DNA of 35,650 nucleotides from Phycisphaerales bacterium UBA1910 (GTDB taxonomy: Bacteria; Planctomycetota; Phycisphaerae; Phycisphaerales; UBA1924). The stretch is from positions 21,321 to 56,970 of the forward strand of contig DDGE01000037.1 of the NCBI GenBank assembly GCA_002337545.1, in the 5' to 3' direction. A program made the translations under genes and the position numbers. The notes under the pieces were generated by a model, which was not told the origin of the DNA, did no database searches, and saw only the letters and a list, made by a program, of their open reading frames with translations. Shown here piece after piece: positions 8,690-16,012 of the stretch (position 1 is the stretch's first letter; the number at the start of each line of letters is the position of its first letter).

Positions 8690-9175
8690 TCAGAGTACGG
8701 ACCGGATTTTGTCGATCTGCTCCATAGCAGATTCGTGAGCGCTCGCGCGCGATTTCTTGACGGCGCCTCGGTACGCGAACGGCGCCGGAAGAATCGTGAG
8801 TGGCAGGTACCAATGCCAGGTCTGAATCCCGATCGAGCTCATGATCCCGTTATACCAATCAAACGAGCTCAGGAACGAGTCCGTGAGAGGCAGCCCCGGC
8901 CATATAGCAACGACCAGAAGTAACACGAAAATGCGGGGCATTGTCGGGAGTAATCGACACTGGAACGAGACCGTCCCTGAATCATGATGGATTCGCAGCT
9001 CCGAATCAAACGGTGCGCCATGGGCGGCGACTGAGCAGATTGCATCCTTCGCCTCTTTCTCGAATCCGGGGAGCTTGCCTCGTTTACTCAGCGTGTGCAG
9101 ACGCGATCGGACCTCGTCAGCGCTGAGCGATGTTTCGATCCTCGGCAGGGGCTGGTTTTCGTTGGGATCGCTCAC
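8690..9175 (-). CDS. Small membrane protein of unknown function
   Basis: I do not recognise this 161-residue protein. It has a soluble N-terminal half of about 75 residues, two hydrophobic segments (about 80-98, RIFVLLLVVAIWPGLPL, and about 118-135, WYLPLTILPAPFAY), and a short charged C-terminal tail. The start is a GTG at 9175 (SDPNEN following) with a GAGGA site upstream; no longer in-frame start looks better. It converges on the ABC-F gene, with the two stop codons touching. Codon use resembles that of neighbours and the hydrophobic pattern makes a real gene likely. The N-terminal domain contains a basic segment that could contact membrane or nucleic acid, but that is a guess. Confidence 0.7.
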   Translation of the reverse strand: MSDPNENQPLPRIETSLSADEVRSRLHTLSKRGKLPGFEKEAKDAICSVAAHGAPFDSELRIHHDSGTVSFQCRLLPTMPRIFVLLLVVAIWPGLPLTDSFLSSFDWYNGIMSSIGIQTWHWYLPLTILPAPFAYRGAVKKSRASAHESAMEQIDKIRSVL

Positions 9176-9285
9176 TCAATCCTCACAATCGGTATCAAAG
9201 TCACCATTGGAACAGGCGGCATGCAAGCCCGCTGGGGTTCATCCGTAAGACTTCATGTCGGCACACCATATGCACCAGTTCGCCC

Positions 9286-9741
9286 ATGAGCACAGATCCG
9301 TACACAATCTCGCCTTCCGACCTCTCCAGCCCGATCCCTTTCCAAAGTGTTCAGCATTCGCAACACGGAATGCGTCAAATTTGCACCGCGTCCTCACAAT
9401 CCGAATCTGGCACCAACTTGCACGACCCCAAATGGGTATTCGCCATGCGTGTCCGTCTCATTCTTGAATCCGATGCCTCTATGGAACCTCACAAAATGAT
9501 CGAACAAGGCGCCCGATCGGGCTTGAACCCGATGCAATCCCAGTTGGTTATCGGCATTGTTGAACGGGCACTAGAACGGGGCGGGCTGGATTCCGTCGCA
9601 CATCAAGAACTTGAATGCGTGCCGAATAACAGCATTGAGGACGGAATCGCAGCCCTCTCCACGAGATCCAGGTGGATCGTCTTCGGAGCCTTGTTCGCCT
9701 GGGCCTTTGCGATCGCGGGACTCATGCAGCTCGTCGCATAA
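9286..9741 (+). CDS. Small protein with C-terminal membrane anchor, unknown function
   Basis: A 151-residue protein with no family that I recognise. The first 125 residues are soluble and polar, with the helical segment MRVRLILESDASMEPHKMIE and then QSQLVIGIVERALERGG. The last 20 or so residues (WIVFGALFAWAFAIAGLMQLV) form a single C-terminal membrane helix, so the protein would be tail-anchored with its bulk in the cytoplasm. The start at 9286 (MSTDPYT) is preferred over earlier in-frame codons, whose translation is low-complexity and rich in H, R and W. It is divergent from the gene at 8690-9175. A hairpin terminator follows directly after its TAA stop. Confidence 0.62.
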   Translation: MSTDPYTISPSDLSSPIPFQSVQHSQHGMRQICTASSQSESGTNLHDPKWVFAMRVRLILESDASMEPHKMIEQGARSGLNPMQSQLVIGIVERALERGGLDSVAHQELECVPNNSIEDGIAALSTRSRWIVFGALFAWAFAIAGLMQLVA

Positions 9742-9742
9742 A

Positions 9743-9767
9743 AAAGCCACCCCGGTGGGGTGGCTTT
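9743..9767 (-). terminator. Rho-independent terminator, mainly for the AGCS symporter gene
   Basis: GCCACCCC (9746-9753), loop GGT and GGGGTGGC (9757-9764) form a perfect 8-bp GC-rich stem, extended by A-T pairs. Read on the minus strand the stem is followed by six T residues. It may also act on the plus strand, with a shorter T run. Confidence 0.85.
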
Positions 9768-9774
9768 GGGTTGA

Positions 9775-11646
9775 TTACTCAACATCCTTGCCTTCGACCA
9801 CATCTGTGATCGGCGGTGCATCGTGTGGCGGATCGCCACCGGCCTTCATTCGGCGGAAGTACTCGTGGTAGGCGCCCATCGCCTTGGCTCCAAAGAGCCA
9901 CATGATGGGGATGTTCGCAACAAGCATGACGCCTAAACCGAGCGTCGTCCACATATCAAGCTCATGGTCAGTCGCGATGAATGCCTTCTTATCCGGCCCG
10001 AATAGCGGCATCGCGAGGATGGTCGTCAGAAGGATCAAGAGCGAATAGATCACCTTGTAGATCAGGACCGCGGGCTTGGCAGATTCCTCACCGTGAGTGC
10101 CGAAGAAGTAGTAGATCCCCTGCTCCCCATAGTAAGACCACGAGATCATCGTCGAGAGGGCAAACAACCAAGCGGCAATCAATACAAGCCATTTCCCGAG
10201 CCCGGGGAACTGCCGGTCGAACGCATAGGCGGTCATGGATGCCCCCGCATAGTCGCCGTAGATCCCGAGATCGAATGAGCCATCATCATGCTCACGGAAA
10301 TGAGGAGTCATCACAGAATCCAGTGAGTTCCACGAGACAACCCAAAGATCGTCATCGTTTCGATTCACCGTACCTGTAATCTTGCGCAGATCACGACCCG
10401 TATTGAGATCTTCATCAGCGGCGACGACAAAGAAAATCGTCTCGCCTTCACGCCAACCCGAAGCATTCTCAGGTGCTTGGCGGATGCGACGCGCCTCGGA
10501 GCTCATCTGTGGCAGAGGCGGTGTCTCGATCGTCCAGGCGTTTTCTCGTACCTCGCCCGTTTCCGAATCAGTCGCTTGGACAAACTGGATCTGGCTTGAA
10601 TCGAGGAACTCTGCCTCAGGAGCACGGTTGTACGCTCCGGTAGATAGGATCACGAGCGCCGTAAGGGTACAAACAACGATGGTGTCGATGAACGGCTCGA
10701 GCCCCGCCACAACACCCTCACGGACGGGTTCATCTGTCTTTGCCGCCGAGTGAGCGATAGGTGATGAACCTTGCCCTGCCTCAGACGAGAACAGAGCTCT
10801 CTTTACACCCCACATAGCGGCATAGCCAAATGTGCCACCCAGGAATGCGCCTGTGGCATCCGCGCTTTCGCCACCCATGAACTCTGGAACACCGCTCTTG
10901 ACGATGAGTCCAAGCATCGCGGGAACATCTGCGATATTTGCGAGCAGAACCACGAGTGCGGCGATGACATACAACGCACACATGATTGGAACAATTCGTC
11001 CGGCAACAGCGCCGATTCGCTTGATCCCCCCGATGATCACAAGCCCGACCGCGACAGTAAGCACTATCCCAGTAAAGACTTGGGGCACCTGGAAATATGT
11101 GAAGGTGATATCCGCGACATTCCACGCCTGGAACATGTTCCCGCCTGTAATCGCCGAGATGATCACGGTGATGACAAAGATACCACCGATGATCGTTCCA
11201 ATTGGCGCGAGACCCCACTCAGCAAAGCCTTTCTTCACGACGAACATCGGGCCGCCATGCGGGTTGTCAGGGTCATCTGTATTGCGGTAGAGCATGGATT
11301 GAGTGACCTCGGTCATCTTGAGCGACATGCCCAAAAGTCCAATGATCCACATCCAGAAGATTGCCCCCGGCCCGCCCAATGCGACGGCCACGGCCACACC
11401 CGCGATGTTTCCTAGCCCGACGGTCGCAGACAACGCTGCTGAGAGCGCTTGGAAGTGATTGATTGCTCCGGGATCGTCATGATCGTCGTACTTGCCGCGC
11501 ACGACACTCACGCCGTGAGTCAAAGCACGGAACTGGCCAAACTTTGACCAAATAGTGAATACGAGCCCGGTGAGGAGCAGCGCATAAACGGTGAAGTTTG
11601 AAAAGAGAACGCCATTGATTGCGTTGATGGTGTCATTCAGTGACAT
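9775..11646 (-). CDS. Sodium:alanine/glycine symporter, AGCS family, with a large soluble insertion
   Basis: An inner-membrane amino-acid carrier driven by sodium. The AGCS signature is clear: the unwound helix ATVGLGNIAGVAVAVALGGPGA at about 74-95, then TEVTQSMLYR, GGPMFVV and FSSEAGQGSSPIAHSAA, and near the end STMISWSYYGE. The family is usually 440-550 residues; this protein has 623. The excess is a polar segment of about 125 residues (about 341-465) between two membrane helices, after CTLTALVILSTGAYN and before GASMTAYAFD. It contains short beta-like runs and no obvious domain. The start at 11646 has a GCGGGGA site upstream. The gene appears to be monocistronic, with its own terminator. 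The substrate is not determined by sequence. Confidence 0.9.
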   Translation of the reverse strand: MSLNDTINAINGVLFSNFTVYALLLTGLVFTIWSKFGQFRALTHGVSVVRGKYDDHDDPGAINHFQALSAALSATVGLGNIAGVAVAVALGGPGAIFWMWIIGLLGMSLKMTEVTQSMLYRNTDDPDNPHGGPMFVVKKGFAEWGLAPIGTIIGGIFVITVIISAITGGNMFQAWNVADITFTYFQVPQVFTGIVLTVAVGLVIIGGIKRIGAVAGRIVPIMCALYVIAALVVLLANIADVPAMLGLIVKSGVPEFMGGESADATGAFLGGTFGYAAMWGVKRALFSSEAGQGSSPIAHSAAKTDEPVREGVVAGLEPFIDTIVVCTLTALVILSTGAYNRAPEAEFLDSSQIQFVQATDSETGEVRENAWTIETPPLPQMSSEARRIRQAPENASGWREGETIFFVVAADEDLNTGRDLRKITGTVNRNDDDLWVVSWNSLDSVMTPHFREHDDGSFDLGIYGDYAGASMTAYAFDRQFPGLGKWLVLIAAWLFALSTMISWSYYGEQGIYYFFGTHGEESAKPAVLIYKVIYSLLILLTTILAMPLFGPDKKAFIATDHELDMWTTLGLGVMLVANIPIMWLFGAKAMGAYHEYFRRMKAGGDPPHDAPPITDVVEGKDVE

Positions 11647-11739
11647 ACGGTCCCCGCTGACTGTGTTGCGATTTTCCAGAGAAAACGACGGGGATCATCG
11701 CACACTCTGACGCTGAATGCAAACTGCACAATCGTGTGC

Positions 11740-11745
11740 TAGCGT
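11740..11745 (+). promoter_or_regulatory. Candidate -10 box of the gene at 11753 (leaderless arrangement)
   Basis: TAGCGT, preceded by TGC (an extended -10 feature), lies seven bases before the ATG at 11753. It supports that start over the ATG at 11717, but was partly used to choose it. Confidence 0.33.
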
Positions 11746-11752
11746 TGTGTCG

Positions 11753-12454
11753 ATGTGGTCACTACCAGATCTCAACTCAAAAATCGCGGCCAATCTGCGT
11801 GAGCATGAACAACTCCTCGTTGAGGACCACGCCCATTCGGGGCTGGATGCGATGCGAGAAATCGACCTGCATCCCATTGCAATCAAAGGGCTTGCAGACT
11901 CCGAGACCACTGTGCTCAGAGAATCTTGTCTGCCGAGTCCAAAGCTCGAGCTGCCAGGCAAAAACGCACGCGAGCGGGTGGACTTTGTACTCCTGCCGGA
12001 TCAGAAAAAATCATTGTTTGACCCAGTAGATGCCCACAAGGAACTGCTACGAGCTTCTGGCACGCTCTTCGAATCCTTCGCGTCGCTTGCGGAACCCAAA
12101 GAATCTGAATGCGACCCGAGGGAGGCGATGTGGATCGAGATGAAATGCGTACCCCAGATCCGATATGTGGATGGAATACCCACCCCCAACTCGAAATACG
12201 AACTTGAGATGATCAATGGCCCGAGTGAGGATGTGATCAAACTCGCTTCAGATCCACTCATTTGTCATGGGGCGGTGCTGATGGTGGTGTTTAATGAGCA
12301 CGCTCAGGCAGGCCCGCATGACATTGCGATGAGTGTTCGCGCGATGATCGATCGGGACTTGCCAGTTGGTTTACCTGAAATCGAACAGTTTCCCATCCAA
12401 GACCGAGCAGGAAATGCATGGTGTACGCTGGGAATGATTCCCGTCCGAATGTGA
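11753..12454 (+). CDS. Unknown protein with possible PD-(D/E)XK nuclease-like signature
   Basis: A soluble protein of 233 residues that I cannot assign to a family. It has an N-terminal helix with several acidic residues, then RVDFVLLPD (D77) and a strand AMWIEMKCVPQ with E129 and K131. A D followed by a hydrophobic strand bearing E-x-K is the layout of PD-(D/E)XK metal-dependent nucleases, although the spacing of about 50 residues is long. Later strands GAVLMVVFNEH and a helix HDIAMSVRAMIDRD fit such an alpha/beta fold. The start at 11753 is preferred because the twelve extra residues of an earlier start (11717) would cover the putative promoter. It converges on lpxB with 9 bases between the stops. 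The nuclease idea is weak; gene reality is likely. Confidence 0.68.
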   Translation: MWSLPDLNSKIAANLREHEQLLVEDHAHSGLDAMREIDLHPIAIKGLADSETTVLRESCLPSPKLELPGKNARERVDFVLLPDQKKSLFDPVDAHKELLRASGTLFESFASLAEPKESECDPREAMWIEMKCVPQIRYVDGIPTPNSKYELEMINGPSEDVIKLASDPLICHGAVLMVVFNEHAQAGPHDIAMSVRAMIDRDLPVGLPEIEQFPIQDRAGNAWCTLGMIPVRM

Positions 12455-12463
12455 GCGATTCGA

Positions 12464-13630
12464 TCAAAACGGCTCGAGCCCGGCGTATCGAGCAATGATA
12501 CGAGCCGCATTCTCAGCCGCGTGCTGCTCATCGTACACTTTGCCGATCGCTTCGAGCTCACGCACCTGGGTGGTGAACGCATCCTGATCCTCGAGTAAAC
12601 CCACGACGCGATCTGCAATCGGTTCGCTGCCTCCGAAATGCGGCACAAGTTCTGGGCAGATCTCTCTTCCCGCGATGAGATTGGGCAGGGTGATGAAATC
12701 GGGCTGGATCAGCCAACGCGCGATCAGGGTCCACGCGATCCGCCCGAGCTTGTACACGATGACCATGGGCTTGTGCTGGCGTGCGATCTGAAGGGTCACC
12801 GTGCCAGACACCACCATGCACATGTCACACCACTGCACGACGGCGTCTGTGCTCCCGAATCGGATCTCAAGTGAATCCGGCCATTCGAGTCCTGCATCCT
12901 TCGCGATCTGACGGAGTGTGGGTTCAATTTCCTTGCGCGTGGCGGCAACGATGCCCCGCATGTGGGCGTGCTCATTGTTAAGCTTGATGTACGCCCCAAG
13001 GATAAGCGGAAAGTTTTTCTTCATCTCACTCGGGCGAGATCCCGGCATGAGCGCAACATTCTGGTCGCCGCGGGTCCAGCTTTGGATCTGCTCGTCGAGC
13101 ACAGCATAATCAACCTTCTCGTCAAAGAGCGGGTGGCCGATGAATGTCGCTTCGACACCACGCGACCTGAACCACTCCTGTTCGAATGGGAGCACACACA
13201 TCACATGATCGGTGAGTTTGCGAAGCTTCCGGATACGCCACGGTGCCCATGCCCATAGCTGTGGGGCCACAAGATGCACAACCCGCGCTCCGGCTGCTTT
13301 GGTGAGCTTGCAGACCGGGAAGTTTGCCGCTGGCGAGTCGACAGGGATATGGACAGATATCTGGTTGTCTCTGAGCCACTCTTCGATATTCGCATTGAGG
13401 CGTTGGTGCTCTCGTATTTTCGCAAGTCCGGGGAGTCCCATGACCGCATCATCGCCGGTGATCTCCACTACCTCGGCACCCGCGGCTTGCATCTTGCGTC
13501 CGCCCCAGGCGTAAATTTTGAGTTTGGGATAGATCGATCGCAGGCGCGAGATAACCGCAGCGGCATGGTCATCGCCTGAGGGCTCAAAGGCCGTGAAGAG
13601 AACCGAGGGTTGGTCGACTTTGGAATCCAC
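12464..13630 (-). CDS. lpxB: Lipid-A-disaccharide synthase LpxB
   Basis: LpxB is a GT-B glycosyltransferase (family GT19) on the inner face of the inner membrane. It joins UDP-2,3-diacylglucosamine and lipid X to make the lipid A disaccharide. This 388-residue protein matches the family in length and has AFEPSGDDHAA near the N-terminus (usually GEaSGD), WGGRKMQAAGAEVV, the VAPQLWAWAPWR segment, FIGHPLFD, LMPGSRPSEMKKNFP and SGTVTLQIARQHKPMVIVYK. The usual TLE in that last motif reads TLQ. The start is taken as GTG at 13630, six bases after a TACTGT hexamer; a TTG two codons upstream is the alternative. It supports an organism with lipid A. No other lpx gene is in the window. Confidence 0.9.
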   Translation of the reverse strand: MDSKVDQPSVLFTAFEPSGDDHAAAVISRLRSIYPKLKIYAWGGRKMQAAGAEVVEITGDDAVMGLPGLAKIREHQRLNANIEEWLRDNQISVHIPVDSPAANFPVCKLTKAAGARVVHLVAPQLWAWAPWRIRKLRKLTDHVMCVLPFEQEWFRSRGVEATFIGHPLFDEKVDYAVLDEQIQSWTRGDQNVALMPGSRPSEMKKNFPLILGAYIKLNNEHAHMRGIVAATRKEIEPTLRQIAKDAGLEWPDSLEIRFGSTDAVVQWCDMCMVVSGTVTLQIARQHKPMVIVYKLGRIAWTLIARWLIQPDFITLPNLIAGREICPELVPHFGGSEPIADRVVGLLEDQDAFTTQVRELEAIGKVYDEQHAAENAARIIARYAGLEPF

Positions 13631-13636
13631 GCGCAA

Positions 13637-13642
13637 ACAGTA
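13637..13642 (-). promoter_or_regulatory. Candidate -10 box of lpxB (leaderless arrangement)
   Basis: TACTGT on the minus strand lies six bases before the GTG start. It partly informed the choice of start. Confidence 0.33.
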
Positions 13643-13678
13643 GGCAGGTGCATTGCTCCGTTGATCTCAACGCCGGGG

Positions 13679-14311
13679 TTAGAAACCCGCGGCGGCGAAC
13701 CAATCGCTTGGCTTTGACTCCAGTGCGAGGGAAATCGCGACAAGGGATTCAACGCTGGGCAGATGGGTACCCCGTTCGATCGAGCTGAGCTGAGATACTG
13801 ATACAGAGCTCAGCTCGGAGAGTTCACGCAGGGTCCAGCCCCGCTCAGTGCGTGCAAGTCGGATCTGTCTTCCTAGGACGCCACGAAGGCGATCCATCGG
13901 CTTCTGTCCAAGTCCGAGTTGCTGGGAGGCCTGGGATAGCACGCGCCGCATATCCTCAACACTGAAGGGCTTTGCGATATAGTCGAAGACATCCTGCTTG
14001 AAGGTGTCTCGCATGGAATCCAGCGATGGATAGCCTGTGACAACGATGACACACTGCTTGGGCCAGCGATTCCGAATTTCCGCAAGGACCTCCTCGCCAG
14101 AGTGTTTCCCCATCTTGATATCGAGCATGATGACATCCGGCTGGGATTCAGACGCCTTCTTGTACAGTTCCTCTGGCGTTGCGACAGTCATCACGGCGTG
14201 CCCCTCGCCGCTGAGGGTCCCCGCGATGTACTCGCGAAAATCGGGATCATCATCAAGCGAGATAATCGACAGCGGTGAAACAGCTTGGCCATTCAGTGTA
14301 TTTGAACTCAT
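13679..14311 (-). CDS. Response regulator with an XRE-type helix-turn-helix output domain
   Basis: A 210-residue two-component regulator. The receiver domain (about 14-130) has the acidic pocket DDD at 20-22, phosphoacceptor D64 in IMLDIKM, T92 in VTGYP and K114 in AKPF. After a short linker, residues 145-205 form an XRE/Cro-like DNA-binding domain: LGRQIRLARTERGWTLRELSELSSVSVSQLSSIERG, typical of phage-repressor-like regulators. Most response regulators carry OmpR, NarL or Fis-type outputs, so Rec-XRE is uncommon. A GAGGA site precedes the ATG at 14311. The gene lies 92 bases downstream of the histidine kinase gene on the same strand and has its own likely promoter in that gap. The kinase is the probable partner; the target genes are unknown. 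Confidence 0.88.
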   Translation of the reverse strand: MSSNTLNGQAVSPLSIISLDDDPDFREYIAGTLSGEGHAVMTVATPEELYKKASESQPDVIMLDIKMGKHSGEEVLAEIRNRWPKQCVIVVTGYPSLDSMRDTFKQDVFDYIAKPFSVEDMRRVLSQASQQLGLGQKPMDRLRGVLGRQIRLARTERGWTLRELSELSSVSVSQLSSIERGTHLPSVESLVAISLALESKPSDWFAAAGF

Positions 14312-14368
14312 GCAGTGTTCCTCAACCTGTCAGGAGCGCGGGGCACTAATGAAGATATACTTATCCTC

Positions 14369-14397
14369 ATTTTACTGTGTTGCCGGACAAATCGCAA
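14369..14397 (-). promoter_or_regulatory. Candidate internal promoter of the response regulator gene
   Basis: On the minus strand TTGCGA (14397-14392), a 17-base spacer and TAAAAT (14374-14369) form a good sigma70-like promoter between the kinase and regulator genes, giving a leader of about 50 bases. Confidence 0.45.
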
Positions 14398-14403
14398 GCA
14401 GAA

Positions 14404-15936
14404 TCACTCAGAATCTGAATCTTGGGTTCGGTTGCAGGGTAGGAGCACCTCAAATACAGCCCCTCGTTGTGCATCTCCCGATCGGTTCGTCGCGGTCAGA
14501 ATGCCGCTGTGTTCGCGAACAATCCCATTGGCGACCGCGAGACCAAGCCCCGTCCCATGCGCATCCAGACGCGTTGAGACGAATGGTTCGAACAGACGAT
14601 CAATCAGCTCCGCATCAATCCCAGGGCCGTTATCGATGATTCGTACAGCAATCCATTCGGTTCCATCACGGTTCTCACGCTCGAAATGAATCTCAACTCG
14701 GGGGTCGATCGTCTGCGATTCATTGAGCGCATCAATCGCATTTCGGATCAGATTGACAAAGACCTGCACTAACCGATCTGGATCACAGTTGATCTCGATT
14801 GTTTTGGGTTCAGACATGATCTCAATAGACAGATCACGAGCAGCGTCTTTGCGATCGATAAGCACCAGCATCTGTGCCTCTGAGACGAGCTCGACAAGAT
14901 TGGCGCATTCGTTCATAGGCGGGCGAACTCGCGCAAAGTCAAGCAGCCCTTCCGACAGAGTCTCTAATCGGCGGACGACTCGCACAAGCAACGCGATCTC
15001 CTGCGCGGTAAGTTCTGATTGACGATTGAGTTTTTCTACCAACCCCTTCACGACAGCTAATGGGGTATTGAGTTCATGGGCGATTCCGGCGCTCATCATC
15101 CCGAGGGATGCCAATCGATCGGCACCTTCGAGGTTTTTTCTCGCTGTTTCCAGCAGGTGATTTTTCTTGTGTAGATCTGCAGCCGTGTTTTCGAGTCGAT
15201 CCAGCGCTTTCGCAAGCTCACGCTCATGTGTACGCAATGACCTGATTGTCTCATTGCGTGAACACATAATCTCTCCCAGCTCGTCTGCTGGGATCTCGGT
15301 ATCTGGGATCAGCTCGTACTCTCGCTCGCCTTGGGTGACTGCTTGATCCGCTTGGAGCATCGAGCTGATCGGGCGATATACATGCTGAGGAAGCACAAAG
15401 AGTTCCAGCGCTGCCGCGACAAGCCCATAACCGACGAGCAGCGTCACGAAGACAAGTACATAGACGAGCTGGATCGCTTCACGGGCGAGTTCTGAACGAG
15501 ATCGCACAGCGATAAACTCGTCTTGCCCTGGGAGATAACAAAGCACACCTGAGGCGAAATCGTTTGGTGGGATATGGACGCCTACACCCGGGCTATTGCG
15601 TGCATCGAGCACGATTTCATCGGGCACCCCCATCACCGCATCACCCGATCGGAGTACCAACCATGATGAGCCCTGATCCGGCAAGGGCGTTTCTGTCGAA
15701 CCGAGGACAATCTCGAGAATCCGCATGCTCTGATCGATCTCTGCACCCCGAATGATTTTGGACATCGCGGGATAAATCGCGATCATCAGGATCGTGCCAA
15801 GCCCGAGTGAAAATGCGGTATGAAGGACAATGAGCTTCTTGCGGATCTTCATCCCGGAAAGAATCCGGTGCGTGGAGAACCGTCGCGTGCCCGGTGCAGG
15901 AGCGTCCGAATCGAGTTGAGGTGCGGTATTGCTCAT
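14404..15936 (-). CDS. Membrane-bound sensor histidine kinase
   Basis: A 510-residue sensor kinase. After a cytoplasmic N-terminus there is a membrane helix at about 34-56, a periplasmic sensor of roughly 95 residues with no recognised fold, a second helix at about 155-180, and a HAMP-like linker followed by a coiled region. The kinase core is complete: H-box SAGIAHELNTPL with H287, N-box LIRNAIDAL, G1 DNGPGID, F-box LFEPFVST and G2 GTGLGLAV. The HELNTP form of the H-box is that of NtrB/ZraS-like kinases, although no sigma54 regulator is found here. The start at 15936 (MSNTAPQ) is preferred to 15993, which lies in the divergent promoter region. It is divergent from rsmB and upstream of the Rec-XRE regulator, its likely partner. 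Confidence 0.9.
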   Translation of the reverse strand: MSNTAPQLDSDAPAPGTRRFSTHRILSGMKIRKKLIVLHTAFSLGLGTILMIAIYPAMSKIIRGAEIDQSMRILEIVLGSTETPLPDQGSSWLVLRSGDAVMGVPDEIVLDARNSPGVGVHIPPNDFASGVLCYLPGQDEFIAVRSRSELAREAIQLVYVLVFVTLLVGYGLVAAALELFVLPQHVYRPISSMLQADQAVTQGEREYELIPDTEIPADELGEIMCSRNETIRSLRTHERELAKALDRLENTAADLHKKNHLLETARKNLEGADRLASLGMMSAGIAHELNTPLAVVKGLVEKLNRQSELTAQEIALLVRVVRRLETLSEGLLDFARVRPPMNECANLVELVSEAQMLVLIDRKDAARDLSIEIMSEPKTIEINCDPDRLVQVFVNLIRNAIDALNESQTIDPRVEIHFERENRDGTEWIAVRIIDNGPGIDAELIDRLFEPFVSTRLDAHGTGLGLAVANGIVREHSGILTATNRSGDAQRGAVFEVLLPCNRTQDSDSE

Positions 15937-16000
15937 GGGTTCAGAGGGATGATATGCGAATGGACGCGTCCGACCCCGGGCGCAAGTCACCATCGCGTCC

Positions 16001-16006
16001 TACGCT
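16001..16006 (+). promoter_or_regulatory. Candidate -10 box of rsmB (leaderless arrangement)
   Basis: TACGCT lies six bases before the ATG at 16013; there is no Shine-Dalgarno site. The -35 region is weak. Confidence 0.35.
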
Positions 16007-16012
16007 TGAGCG

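Noticed and set aside
9130..9285. Longer N-terminus for the protein at 9286-9741
   Set aside because: The extra 52 residues are rich in H, R, W and S, unlike the rest, and overlap the divergent gene's start region.
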